In this document: in pieces, positions 6,823 to 15,699 of the stretch
How positions within the stretch are numbered: position 1 is the first letter of the stretch
How the letters are laid out: every line of letters begins with the position of its first letter
Origin: Bacillota bacterium
GTDB taxonomy: Bacteria; Bacillota; Clostridia; Lachnospirales; Lachnospiraceae
Direction of reading: 5' to 3'
Assembly (NCBI GenBank): GCA_023421075.1
Contig: JAEZUM010000019.1
Coordinates: 1-64,000, forward strand
DNA: 64,000 nt
Made by a program: the position numbers and the translations under genes
The notes under the pieces: model-generated
What the model saw: the letters and a program-made list of their open reading frames with translations, nothing else
Databases searched by the model: none
Told to the model about the DNA's origin: nothing

Positions 6823-8940
6823 TTATTTATAGGGAAACCAGGAGCCAAGTACTTTCTTGGCCAGATCAAAGGTGGTCCGGTAATCCATGTCACCATTCTT
6901 GGCGATGTCAGATACACCGTGTACCTTTGCCAAAGCAGGGGTATACTCATTCAGCTTGTAGATACCGTAATGAAAGTCTGCCGGCCCATTCTCATAATGT
7001 GTTACAATCGGTGTGATTGACGCATTACGGATATATGCACCCTTCTCATTCATATCGATCGTAACCTCAGCCATCGCTCCGAGCATTCGCGGAGCTTCCT
7101 TCTGATAAGACAGGAAGTTGCCTAATGAATAATAGACCAGCATCCGATGATCCGGATCGGTCTCAATCCATTCCACAGGCTCGATTACATGGGGATGTGC
7201 TCCGATAACCAGATCTACACCGTGCTCATAGAAGAATTTCGTAAGATCCTTTTGCATTGAGGTTGCCTCATAAACATATTCGGAACCCCAGTGGGGAAAT
7301 ACAATTGTAAAATCAGCAATTTGCTCCGCTTTCTCGATATCTTCCGCCATCTTTTCTTTGTTCAGAAGGTTCACCAGATATGGCTTGTCCTTTGGAAGAG
7401 TGTAGCCGTTCAGACCATAGGTATAATTAAGCATAGCAAGCTTAATGCCATTTTTCTCGATAACGGGAATTTCATTCCGGGCATCCTTCGTCTCATTGAT
7501 TCCAAGTATTCGAATCTCCGGTTTGGTCTTCCAGTAAGAGAAGGTATTTTCGATCCCCTTTGTGCCTTTATCCATGGTATGATTGGTCGCATGAAGCACC
7601 ACATCAAAGCCGGCTTCTACCAGAGCATCACCGATTTCAGTTGGTGAGTTGAAGTTTGGATAACCGGAATAGGCAAAGTCATCTCCACCCAGAATCGTTT
7701 CCTGATTCACAACTGCGATATCTGCGGCTGAAATCTCCTCCTTCAGTTTAGAATAGAGGTGGTCATAATTCAGACCTCCGTCAGACTTTTCTCCACTTTG
7801 AACAACCTCAATATGGATCAGATTATCTCCTACAGCGAGTAAGGTGACGCCGGAAGACTGCTCCGTACTCTCACCTTTAACAGGGGACCAGGCGGGAATA
7901 CTTTCTTCGTAGTCATCGGAAGAGTAGGAAAGATCTTTTGATCCGTCTATAGAGAAGGCTCGCCACCGTGCGGCAGAGCCTTCAAGGAACTCCCACTCCG
8001 GAGTATCCAGGGGATAGCTTAGCTCGGATGAATAATACCAGGGATCCTCGGGATGGAGGGGATTCTTCAGTACATGAAAATCCTGTGCCGGCATATAGCC
8101 CTGGGCGAGGAGATAGCATCGGTTTCCCTCCTGGTCCGCTGCCATATCAACGACCAATACACAATGCCCCGGAGAACCGCCTTGTATAAACAGATCACCC
8201 GGTAACAGCTCTTCCATATTGATCGTATCGCTTTCGGAAGCGAGAGATAAGGTTCCGGCATAAGCAAAAACCATATTCAGATAACGTAGGAACTCCTCAT
8301 GGGATTCGTCATAGGAGGCGGATTTTACCCAGTTGACATCATTGCCATCGACTTTGATCCGATAGCCCTCCCGCCACTTGGTATACTCCATATAAAAACC
8401 GTTCGTCAGATGAAATGCAACTTGATCATAAGCCTGAATGGACCAATAATATTCGGCATAAACTCGGATAAGAGAGTCTGCACACTGTTGCAAGTCCCGA
8501 TCACCCAGACTGAGATCAAAGATTGCAGCAAAATTGTTCTGATTGAATTTTGGCTGACCGTTATAAAGCATTAGTTGACTGTCACTGCTCTTCATGGGAA
8601 AGGTTCGTAGAAAATAAGCCAGTTCCCCTTCTAAGGAGTTGACCCGGGAGTAATTCTGCGGGGGAACAATTCTGCTCTCCAGATTCGTTCCGTCCTCCTT
8701 AATATAGGAATATACCTCTTGCTGCACAGGGATAGCGGTTGGGATAGGAGTAGGATCAGAGTTCTCCGGGATAAGGGTAGGAGTTGCTTCGGTTGTGATC
8801 GGAGCTGCTTCATCCATTGGGTTGTCATAAGAATCCTGATCCGAACGGCTGCAACCGGATAACAGGAGGCATATAATAGTTATTACAAAGGCGCTAGCCA
8901 TGAAGCGAGAGCGCTTGATAAGCTTCAATAGATTTTTCAT
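6823..8940 (-). CDS. Lipoprotein fusing a DUF4846 domain to a CapA-type metallophosphatase domain
   Basis: A 705-residue surface lipoprotein. Residues about 14-30 are a signal peptide ending in lipobox LLSGC, followed by a Thr/Pro linker. Residues about 85-340 match DUF4846, including GDLFIQGGSPGHCVLVVDMA, YMPAQDFHVLKNP and a PWYY segment. Residues about 365-625 are a CapA/PGA_cap domain of the calcineurin-like fold: VGDNLIH, VVNQETIL, ATNHTMDKG and IGAHPHVIEP hold the expected metal-binding residues. CapA homologues take part in poly-gamma-glutamate capsule formation; no capBC genes are adjacent, so that role is unproven. The ATG at 8940 has GGAG correctly spaced; an upstream ATG at 9009 lacks one. 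The fusion is notable: the two domains are normally separate proteins. Confidence 0.88.
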   Translation of the reverse strand: MKNLLKLIKRSRFMASAFVITIICLLLSGCSRSDQDSYDNPMDEAAPITTEATPTLIPENSDPTPIPTAIPVQQEVYSYIKEDGTNLESRIVPPQNYSRVNSLEGELAYFLRTFPMKSSDSQLMLYNGQPKFNQNNFAAIFDLSLGDRDLQQCADSLIRVYAEYYWSIQAYDQVAFHLTNGFYMEYTKWREGYRIKVDGNDVNWVKSASYDESHEEFLRYLNMVFAYAGTLSLASESDTINMEELLPGDLFIQGGSPGHCVLVVDMAADQEGNRCYLLAQGYMPAQDFHVLKNPLHPEDPWYYSSELSYPLDTPEWEFLEGSAARWRAFSIDGSKDLSYSSDDYEESIPAWSPVKGESTEQSSGVTLLAVGDNLIHIEVVQSGEKSDGGLNYDHLYSKLKEEISAADIAVVNQETILGGDDFAYSGYPNFNSPTEIGDALVEAGFDVVLHATNHTMDKGTKGIENTFSYWKTKPEIRILGINETKDARNEIPVIEKNGIKLAMLNYTYGLNGYTLPKDKPYLVNLLNKEKMAEDIEKAEQIADFTIVFPHWGSEYVYEATSMQKDLTKFFYEHGVDLVIGAHPHVIEPVEWIETDPDHRMLVYYSLGNFLSYQKEAPRMLGAMAEVTIDMNEKGAYIRNASITPIVTHYENGPADFHYGIYKLNEYTPALAKVHGVSDIAKNGDMDYRTTFDLAKKVLGSWFPYK

Positions 8941-9048
8941 AAATTCTCCGATCTGCTTTGGAATGCTTTCATTATAACATGAGGTGGAAGTGAAATCCAT
9001 CCTGATCATAGGGTATTAATTTCTCAGCAATGTATAAAAGGAAATACT

Positions 9049-9077
9049 TTGACAAAGCCTAATTCACATGGTATACT
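9049..9077 (+). promoter_or_regulatory. metG T-box promoter
   Basis: Perfect TTGACA (9049-9054), 17-bp spacer, TATACT (9072-9077) with an upstream TGG giving an extended -10. Transcription would start near 9084, at the head of the T-box leader. Confidence 0.85.
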
Positions 9078-9094
9078 TTGTCATAAATACAGGG

Positions 9095-9389
9095 TAAAGG
9101 CATTGAAAAGAAGAGTACACAGTGGAGCACTTAACAGAGAACCCCGTTTCGCTGAGAAGGGGAGAGGGATTGGTATCCGGCTGACAACGTTTGGCTTGCA
9201 GAAACTGTGGAAGATGGTCTTGGAGCTGCGCACCGAGGAGAAATCTTAGGCTGCGACGGAGGCAACCGTTACATTGCAACACTGTAGTAATTGCAGTGAA
9301 GGAGGCCTTTATTCTGAGATAAAGGTAAATTAAAGTGGTACCACGGGAGCACCTCTCGTCTTTAAATGATTAAAGATGGGGGTTTTTTT
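9095..9389 (+). promoter_or_regulatory. T-box leader of methionyl-tRNA synthetase with terminator
   Basis: A tRNA-sensing leader RNA. The T-box core AGTGGTACCACGGG is at 9334-9347. It is followed by a terminator hairpin (about 9351-9380, TCTTTAA pairing with TTAAAGA) and a T run at 9383-9389. Stem I begins near AAGAGTACACAG (9111 on). A candidate AUG specifier codon is at 9214-9216, fitting tRNA-Met and the metG gene downstream; the exact specifier is inference because I could not fold the whole leader. Uncharged tRNA-Met would stabilise the antiterminator and allow read-through. Confidence 0.93.
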
Positions 9390-9508
9390 ATGCTTCTAAA
9401 ACCAGAAGCAATCATGACAGATATGAACATAATAATGGGAACAAACGAAAATAAGAGGGATAACAGATTGTAAAACTAGGATTAATAACAGAAAGGATTG
9501 ATGAAAGC

Positions 9509-11491
9509 ATGAGCAAAAAACCATATTACATTACAACAGCAATTGCATATACCTCAGGAAAGCCTCATATCGGTAACACCTATGAAATCGTCTTGGCGGA
9601 CAGTATTGCACGTTTTAAGAGAGTGGAGGGTTATGAGGTATTCTTCCAGACAGGAACGGATGAGCACGGACAGAAAATTGAATTAAAGGCAGCAGATGCC
9701 GGTATTACACCGAAGGAGTTTGTAGACGGTATCGCAGGACAGATCAGAGAAATCTGGGATCTGATGAACTGCTCCTATGATAAGTTTATTCGTACCACCG
9801 ATGCTGATCATGAGAAACAAATTCAGAAGATTTTCAAAAAGCTGTATGAGAAGGGAGATATTTATAAGGGACATTATGAGGGCATGTATTGCACTCCCTG
9901 TGAATCCTTCTTTACTCCTTCTCAGCTCGTGGACGGCAAATGCCCTGATTGTGGCAGAGAGGTGCAGCCTGCGAAGGAGGAAGCATATTTCTTAAAGCTT
10001 AGCAAGTATGCTGACCGTTTGATTGAACACATTAACACACATCCGGAATTCATTCAGCCGGAATCCAGAAAGAACGAGATGATGAATAACTTCCTTCTTC
10101 CCGGTCTTCAGGATCTGTGTGTATCCCGTACCTCCTTCAAATGGGGTATTCCGGTTGACTTTGATGACAGACATGTAGTATATGTATGGCTGGATGCACT
10201 CAGCAATTATATCACAGGCATCGGATATGATGCAGACGGCAACAGTACAGAGCAATTTAAAAAATACTGGCCGGCAGACCTTCATCTGATCGGTAAGGAT
10301 ATCATCCGCTTCCATACCATATACTGGCCAATCATCCTGATGGCCTTAGAGGTTGAGCTTCCGAAGCAGGTATTCGGTCACCCCTGGCTGATGCAGGGTA
10401 GTGTTGCAGATAAGATGAGTAAATCCAAGGGAAATGTTCTCTATGCCGATGATTTGGTGAAGGTATTCGGCGTTGATGCAGTACGGTACTTCGTACTCCA
10501 TGAGATGCCCTTTGATAATGACGGAGTCATTTCCTGGGAGCTTCTTGTAGAACGAATCAATTCCGATTTGGCAAATACCCTGGGTAATCTGGTGAATCGT
10601 ACCGTATCCATGTCAAACAAATATTTTGGCGGTATTGTAAACAACGGTAACGAAAAGGAGCCCATTGATGAGGAACTGATCACGCTTGCTCTTGAGACAC
10701 CGAAGAAGGTGCTTGCCAAGATGGAAAAGCTTCGTGTAGCAGATGCGATCAGCGAGATTTTTACCTTATTCAAGCGTTGTAATAAATATATCGATGAGAC
10801 TCTGCCCTGGGCACTGGCAAAGGATGATACGAAGAAGGCCCGCTTAGAGACGGTGCTGTATAATCTGGTGGAGAGCATCTGTATCGGTACCAGCTTATTA
10901 GAGTCCTTTATGCCGGAGACTGCAGCTAAGATTATGGCTCAATTGAATACGAAGACACGTACCATCGAAGAGTACGAAAAATATGGCTTATATGTATCCG
11001 GAACAAAGGTAACCGAGACGCCGGAGATATTATTTGCAAGACTCGATCTGAAGGAGGTAATGGCTAAGGTGGAAGAAATGAAAGAAGTAAATGAGGTTAA
11101 AATAGAGGAAACAACTGAAGCTACAGCAGAGAAAGCAGTAGATAGTATCGATATTGAAGCAAAAGCAGAGATTACTTATGATGATTTTGCTAAGCTGCAA
11201 TTCCAGATCGGTGAAATTATTGCCTGCGAAGAGGTTAAGAAGTCCAAGAAGCTGTTATGCTCTCAGGTAAAGATCGGTTCTCAGGTGAAACAGATCGTAT
11301 CGGGCATTAAGGCACATTATACACCGGAAGAGATGGTTGGTAAGAAGGTTATGGTAGTGGTTAACTTAAAGCCCGCAACCCTGGCCGGAATGCTATCTGA
11401 AGGAATGTTACTCTGTGCGGAGGATGCAGAGGGCAATCTGGCGCTGATGATTCCGGAGAAACCGATGCCCTCCGGAGCGGAGATCCAGTAA
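9509..11491 (+). CDS. metG: Methionyl-tRNA synthetase
   Basis: Charges tRNA-Met with methionine using ATP. This 660-residue class I synthetase has HIGN (20-23), the family's HIGH variant, and KMSKS (302-306). A zinc knuckle is formed by Cys128, Cys131, Cys145 and Cys148. An anticodon-binding helical domain spans about 370-510. After a Glu-rich linker (about 525-550) comes a C-terminal EMAP/Trbp111-type tRNA-binding domain (about 552-660, with IGEIIACEEVKKSKKLL and GMLSEGMLL) that also makes dimers. Expression is controlled by the T-box leader just upstream. The ATG has a GAAAGG ribosome-binding site at a somewhat long spacing. Confidence 0.97.
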   Translation: MSKKPYYITTAIAYTSGKPHIGNTYEIVLADSIARFKRVEGYEVFFQTGTDEHGQKIELKAADAGITPKEFVDGIAGQIREIWDLMNCSYDKFIRTTDADHEKQIQKIFKKLYEKGDIYKGHYEGMYCTPCESFFTPSQLVDGKCPDCGREVQPAKEEAYFLKLSKYADRLIEHINTHPEFIQPESRKNEMMNNFLLPGLQDLCVSRTSFKWGIPVDFDDRHVVYVWLDALSNYITGIGYDADGNSTEQFKKYWPADLHLIGKDIIRFHTIYWPIILMALEVELPKQVFGHPWLMQGSVADKMSKSKGNVLYADDLVKVFGVDAVRYFVLHEMPFDNDGVISWELLVERINSDLANTLGNLVNRTVSMSNKYFGGIVNNGNEKEPIDEELITLALETPKKVLAKMEKLRVADAISEIFTLFKRCNKYIDETLPWALAKDDTKKARLETVLYNLVESICIGTSLLESFMPETAAKIMAQLNTKTRTIEEYEKYGLYVSGTKVTETPEILFARLDLKEVMAKVEEMKEVNEVKIEETTEATAEKAVDSIDIEAKAEITYDDFAKLQFQIGEIIACEEVKKSKKLLCSQVKIGSQVKQIVSGIKAHYTPEEMVGKKVMVVVNLKPATLAGMLSEGMLLCAEDAEGNLALMIPEKPMPSGAEIQ

Positions 11492-11517
11492 TAATGTATG
11501 AGGGCTGTTGTAGAATG

Positions 11518-11750
11518 TATAGCGGCAGTTTTCTAGGTTAAGTTGAAGTAATAATATATAGAGGTTATCTACATGTATTCCGACGCCCGGACTTCGGTCT
11601 CAATGTTCGCAACAGAACTGACATAACAATACATATGTCAGACTGTTACAAACATTTGGAGACCTCGGTCCGTTCTGACGGAATACATCTGCAGATAATC
11701 CTCTACATATTATTACTTCTTTTTCGTTTTCTGAAAACTGCCTCGCTATA
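11518..11750. repeat. 233-nt imperfect palindrome (MITE-like or long hairpin)
   Basis: The two halves are inverted copies over almost their full length. TATAGCGGCAGTTTTC at the left end matches the reverse complement of the right end (GAAAACTGCCTCGCTATA). AAGTAATAATAT...GAGG...TTATCT and TGTATTCCG recur inverted in the middle part. Inner GGTCTC, AATGTT, AACAG and CTGACATA (11619 on) mirror TATGTCAG, CTGTT, AACATT and GAGACC. The centre lies near 11630. A transcript would fold into one long hairpin of roughly 100 bp with bulges. No transposase and no clear target-site duplication are seen. Confidence 0.75.
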
Positions 11751-11816
11751 GTTTGAAAAGACCTATATTAAATTATTATTGAATTACCACTCATTGGGTG
11801 ATCGGTTTTCCGTCGT

Positions 11817-11893
11817 CAATTGATAAAGGTATCAATTGTTAGAATAAATAGTAAAAACGGACTATATGGGGGTAAAATCACCCTCGGGGTGAT
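11817..11893 (+). promoter_or_regulatory. Two perfect inverted repeats before the LamG gene
   Basis: CAATTGATA and TATCAATTG (11817-11838) form a 9-bp stem with an AAGG loop. ATCACCC and GGGTGAT (11877-11893) form a 7-bp stem with a 3-base loop. Both precede the ATG at 11951. They could be an operator and a leader hairpin. No known riboswitch is recognised and neither has a T run. Confidence 0.4.
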
Positions 11894-11950
11894 ATGAAAG
11901 TGTCGGATTTTTGACTACAATCTTCTTATCTTATGATAGGAGGGAATAAA

Positions 11951-13747
11951 ATGTTTAAGAAAATGAAATCACAATGGATGATTAGTTTATTAATGGTTGC
12001 TTTGGTTTTTAGCCTTCTTACTCCGGCAATGAAGGCGGTGGCAGCAGGATCGGAGGAGGATGCTCTGGTCGAGTCTTTTGGCATTTCGGATGGACTTGTA
12101 GCTCGTTGGACCTTTGATGATAATTATAATGACAGCGTGGGTGGACTCAATACAAAATTAGGTGCAAAGAATCTTACCTATACAAAGGGTGTTCATGGGA
12201 AAGCGGCAATATTTAACGGCAAGGATAACTATTTATATGTAGTACCTAATGACATTCTTAATTTTGGTAATGACAGAGAAGAGAATAATGATAATTTCTC
12301 GATTTCAGCCTGGATTAACCTAGGGAATTCCAAATACGGAGAGAAATATCTGCTAGATAAAGGTAAGAATATCGGCTGGGATAAAAATGATGGTTGCTAT
12401 TGGACCAATCCCTATGCCATTCGTTTTGAGACCTGCGAGGTTAATGTAGATCTCTCCAATTATTTTGAAGACACCGAAGCAGGAATCACAACAGGAGGAG
12501 ATGCCAGAGCCGGTTATAAGAATGTAGAAGGAGAGGAATGGTTCCTTCTTACTGTAACTTATGATGGAGATCAAGTGAAAATATATCATGATAATACTCT
12601 GTTGACACAAAGCAACTATTCCGATGGCATTACCTTCAATGAAGATGGATTATACATCGGAGCTAATTCAAAATTAGGGAGCTTGTTTAAAGGCTCAATC
12701 GATGACCTAAGACTTTATAATACTACACTCTCTTATGATGATGTAGAAGCCTTATATCAGGAAGGCGTGAAGGCAAATAAGGAGTTTGTGGAACCAACCA
12801 AGCAGTTAGTAGCACATTATGCCTTTGACAAGGATCTAACGGATTCCTCAAAGTTTAAGAATGACGCGGAGCATGTTGCGGTCGGCGGGACTACTAAATA
12901 TGTTGTTGGTAAGAACGGCGAGGCGATTACCTTGACGAAGGGAAACTATATTCAGGTACCCGTAGCAGATCAGCTTAATCTTGAGACAGAATTCACCATA
13001 TCCTGTTGGGTTAAGGTAGAATCTGAGGGAGATTATCCTCTGGTAACAAGATTGAATCCTTCCTATTCCGATGATGATGAGAATAATTGGACCTATAAGC
13101 TGTCCATCAACAGTTGGGGCGGGGGAGAAAATACAGAGTTCCAGATGAGGACCGCAGTATATGATCCGGACAACTGGACTTCCGTTTCCGGACAGGGTTT
13201 GGATACAACGCTTTATTACTCACAAACCAATTTGATGAGCACTAATTGGATTCATTATACCTGCACGTATAAGAACGGGCAGATGATTTCCTATATCAAC
13301 GGAGTACAAAATAATAAATCCGATAAATCCGATCTTATCAATATTGCAAATGCATCCGGGGAATTGTTAATCGGTTATGATAATGATACCTTTATTCGAG
13401 GCGCTATAGATGAGCTGAAGATATATAACAGCTGCCTAAGTCCCACTGAGGTTGCGAAGGAAGCAAAGCGTGTTGATTCCATCAGCCTGAGCAGCAGTGA
13501 TGCTAAAGCGGTAGCAGCAATCGGTAAGGGAAAATCCGTTACAATCGAAACAATCATTATGCATGATGTAGATAAAGATAAGGATAAAGAGATAAAGACA
13601 TCCGATAAGAATATTAAGATGAGTTCTTCCAATAAAAAGATCCTTAAGATAGAGAATGGTAAAATAACAGCAGTGAAGGCCGGTAAAACAAAGCTGATCA
13701 TATCCTACGGAGGGTTGGATGTAACTTATAATGTTACGGTAAAGTAA
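11951..13747 (+). CDS. Secreted protein with two LamG-like domains and a C-terminal Ig-like domain
   Basis: Likely an exported, glycan- or surface-binding protein of 598 residues. It starts with a signal peptide (Lys-rich n-region, SLLMVALVFSLLTPA, cleavage near AVAA). Two concanavalin A/laminin-G-like (LamG_3) domains follow at about 45-260 and 280-500. Each opens with V-A-(R/H)-(W/Y)-x-F-D and closes with a G-(S/A)-I-D-(D/E)-L-(R/K)-(L/I)-Y-N strand. Residues about 510-598 resemble a Big_2-type bacterial Ig-like domain (ENGKITAVKAGKTKLIISYG). No catalytic domain or anchor is visible. Start choice: GGAGGG 6 bases before the ATG at 11951; an ATG 18 bases upstream has no such site. Monocistronic, ended by the hairpin at 13816. 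Confidence 0.85.
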   Translation: MFKKMKSQWMISLLMVALVFSLLTPAMKAVAAGSEEDALVESFGISDGLVARWTFDDNYNDSVGGLNTKLGAKNLTYTKGVHGKAAIFNGKDNYLYVVPNDILNFGNDREENNDNFSISAWINLGNSKYGEKYLLDKGKNIGWDKNDGCYWTNPYAIRFETCEVNVDLSNYFEDTEAGITTGGDARAGYKNVEGEEWFLLTVTYDGDQVKIYHDNTLLTQSNYSDGITFNEDGLYIGANSKLGSLFKGSIDDLRLYNTTLSYDDVEALYQEGVKANKEFVEPTKQLVAHYAFDKDLTDSSKFKNDAEHVAVGGTTKYVVGKNGEAITLTKGNYIQVPVADQLNLETEFTISCWVKVESEGDYPLVTRLNPSYSDDDENNWTYKLSINSWGGGENTEFQMRTAVYDPDNWTSVSGQGLDTTLYYSQTNLMSTNWIHYTCTYKNGQMISYINGVQNNKSDKSDLINIANASGELLIGYDNDTFIRGAIDELKIYNSCLSPTEVAKEAKRVDSISLSSSDAKAVAAIGKGKSVTIETIIMHDVDKDKDKEIKTSDKNIKMSSSNKKILKIENGKITAVKAGKTKLIISYGGLDVTYNVTVK

Positions 13748-13815
13748 GATCAAAATCCATGAATAAGGTATCACATAGTCAGTAATCTATGAGAATTTTA
13801 TCTGTATAATTTATA

Positions 13816-13864
13816 AAAGCTGCAAGCATTGAATGGAAAACCATTTCCTGCTTGCAGCTTTTTG
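13816..13864. terminator. Strong terminator, probably bidirectional
   Basis: AAAGCTGCAAGCA (13816-13828) pairs with TGCTTGCAGCTTT, followed by more T residues to 13863. An inner AATGG/CCATT stem extends the hairpin. It lies between the LamG gene and the convergent pckA. Confidence 0.85.
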
Positions 13865-13882
13865 GGCACTATATAAAGTAAA

Positions 13883-15538
13883 CTATGCTAATTCAGAAAC
13901 AACCTTTTTAAGAGCTGCTAAAGCATCTTCAGGTAGTTTATCAAAGCCACCTTTATCGGTCTCTCTGGACTCAACGAATTCAATTCTATCCAGCATTCTG
14001 GCCTTTAATTGAGCCTTGTATTCTGCATCCTCTAAGTTAGGAACAAAGCCTTCCCACTCGAAGATCTCGATATCCTCAAAAGGTCCCCACTGCTTGAAGT
14101 TCGTCTTACCTTCGACAATTGACTCAATAATTCCTAAGGTATCAGCCGGTTTAACCTTCTTACCCATGAAATCACCGGTGTTGATTACGTAGCAATCTAC
14201 ATTCTTCTCACCAACTAATTTCTTGAATTTCTCATAGTCATTCACTAAAGGATATGTACGGAAAGGATTTGCATAGGGCTCAACAACTAGTGCATTAGGA
14301 TCTACTCCGGGAGCAAGACGCTCAGCAGTCGTTCTCTTTGTTGCAAGTGTAGCACCCATAACGGAAGCGAGGGAGGCACCCTTTAACTTAATGATCGGAG
14401 GTAGTGTAGGATCCTTCATAATCCAGAAGATAGAATCAACTGCTTCAGGGATCTTATCAACACGGTTCGGTGACCACAGCTTGGATTTGATCGCACGTCC
14501 GTTTCCGTTACGAATATCTTCTGTAACAAGAACAATCTTGCCTTCTTCATCCAAGGTTGCAGAGCAGTTCTGAGCGGTTAATAAGTATTTGTTATCTTCA
14601 CAATTAGTAGGATAATCCTGCGTCTTATCAAAATAGGTGGGCTCTAAGGCGATGGAGGAGCCGGTCTCAGTATTGATGATGAATGCATCATCGTGAAGAA
14701 CCGTTACATCATACTTGCCACCATGCTTCGCATGGGTAATGGTGGACTTACCGGAACCGGAAAGGCCAAATACGGAAGCAACATAGGACTTACCGCCACT
14801 AAGGTTATATCTCTTCTGACCACCATGGCAGGAAGCATAACCATTACGATTCGCAATTGCCCAAGCGATGGTGAGAGTACCCTTCTTATGCTCACCGAAA
14901 TATCTCATGCCAAGAAGCGCTGCACAGTTTGTAGTTGTGTTGAAATATGTTAATCCCATGGGATGCTCGGGATGTTTCCACTGAGGGTTAGAGAATATGT
15001 AAATATCGCACTCATCACCGATGGGTCTGGAAGCCTTGTACATTCTAACGTATTCGTCAGACATATACTGGAAGTTAAGCATCCAAGAGTAAAGAAGGGT
15101 TTCTTCTCCCTCCGGAATTAATAAGTGAGCTTTTACCATAAATTCAGGATCTAATCCAATAAAAACCTCTGCATGATACAGTGTAGAATATCTGGTATCA
15201 TAGATTGCATCCATTACCTTTGCGTTCAGGTTCTCGGTATCTACCCCTGGCTCACCGGTAATTTTTCTTGCAGCAGCAGCACGACCTGTAACAAATCCGT
15301 CGTTGAATAATAGTACTTTTGCATCTTTCTCAAGACCAAAATCCTCACCACGGTATACAGGCATATCGGTAATCACTGTTCCGGGAGAATTCTTAGCGAG
15401 TTCATAAGCCTCTCTAAGAGTATTAACCTTAACAACATTATTACCATAGAATGCTACTTCTATGATAGAACGTGTCTTGGAAAATCCGGGTTTGTTAGCG
15501 CCGATTTCGTCATGTTTAAAGTACGCTTTTGTTGACAT
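13883..15538 (-). CDS. pckA: Phosphoenolpyruvate carboxykinase (ATP)
   Basis: Interconverts oxaloacetate plus ATP with phosphoenolpyruvate, CO2 and ADP in central metabolism. In fermentative anaerobes it often runs toward oxaloacetate. The 551-residue protein has the ATP-type kinase signature GLSGSGKST (258-266), then HDDAF (282-286) with metal-binding aspartates. The N-terminal half carries substrate-binding segments such as TRYSTLYHAEVFIG and NRNGYASCHGG. An AGGAGG ribosome-binding site precedes the ATG. Slightly longer than the E. coli enzyme (540). It stands alone between the LamG gene and a DUF885 lipoprotein. Confidence 0.97.
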   Translation of the reverse strand: MSTKAYFKHDEIGANKPGFSKTRSIIEVAFYGNNVVKVNTLREAYELAKNSPGTVITDMPVYRGEDFGLEKDAKVLLFNDGFVTGRAAAARKITGEPGVDTENLNAKVMDAIYDTRYSTLYHAEVFIGLDPEFMVKAHLLIPEGEETLLYSWMLNFQYMSDEYVRMYKASRPIGDECDIYIFSNPQWKHPEHPMGLTYFNTTTNCAALLGMRYFGEHKKGTLTIAWAIANRNGYASCHGGQKRYNLSGGKSYVASVFGLSGSGKSTITHAKHGGKYDVTVLHDDAFIINTETGSSIALEPTYFDKTQDYPTNCEDNKYLLTAQNCSATLDEEGKIVLVTEDIRNGNGRAIKSKLWSPNRVDKIPEAVDSIFWIMKDPTLPPIIKLKGASLASVMGATLATKRTTAERLAPGVDPNALVVEPYANPFRTYPLVNDYEKFKKLVGEKNVDCYVINTGDFMGKKVKPADTLGIIESIVEGKTNFKQWGPFEDIEIFEWEGFVPNLEDAEYKAQLKARMLDRIEFVESRETDKGGFDKLPEDALAALKKVVSELA

Positions 15539-15699
15539 ATTACATCCTCCTGTTTTTTGAATTGTTCTAATATTCTGAATTATACACAGAATAGATAGAA
15601 CTTGAATTGAATAAATATAAATTGTCCGCCATATTAAGTATAGGACTGCAGAATGTAAATGTCAACGCAAAAATGCTTAATTTTACCAGTCAATCTGAC

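Noticed and set aside
6649..7020. 123-codon plus-strand frame over the 3' end of the CapA-fusion gene
   Set aside because: It overlaps the terminator hairpin and is antisense to a clear gene; no family resemblance.
10441..10878. 145-codon minus-strand frame inside metG
   Set aside because: Antisense shadow of a strongly conserved coding region with no start signals.
11518..11750. CRISPR array or insertion sequence
   Set aside because: It is a single inverted structure, not regularly spaced direct repeats, and encodes no transposase.
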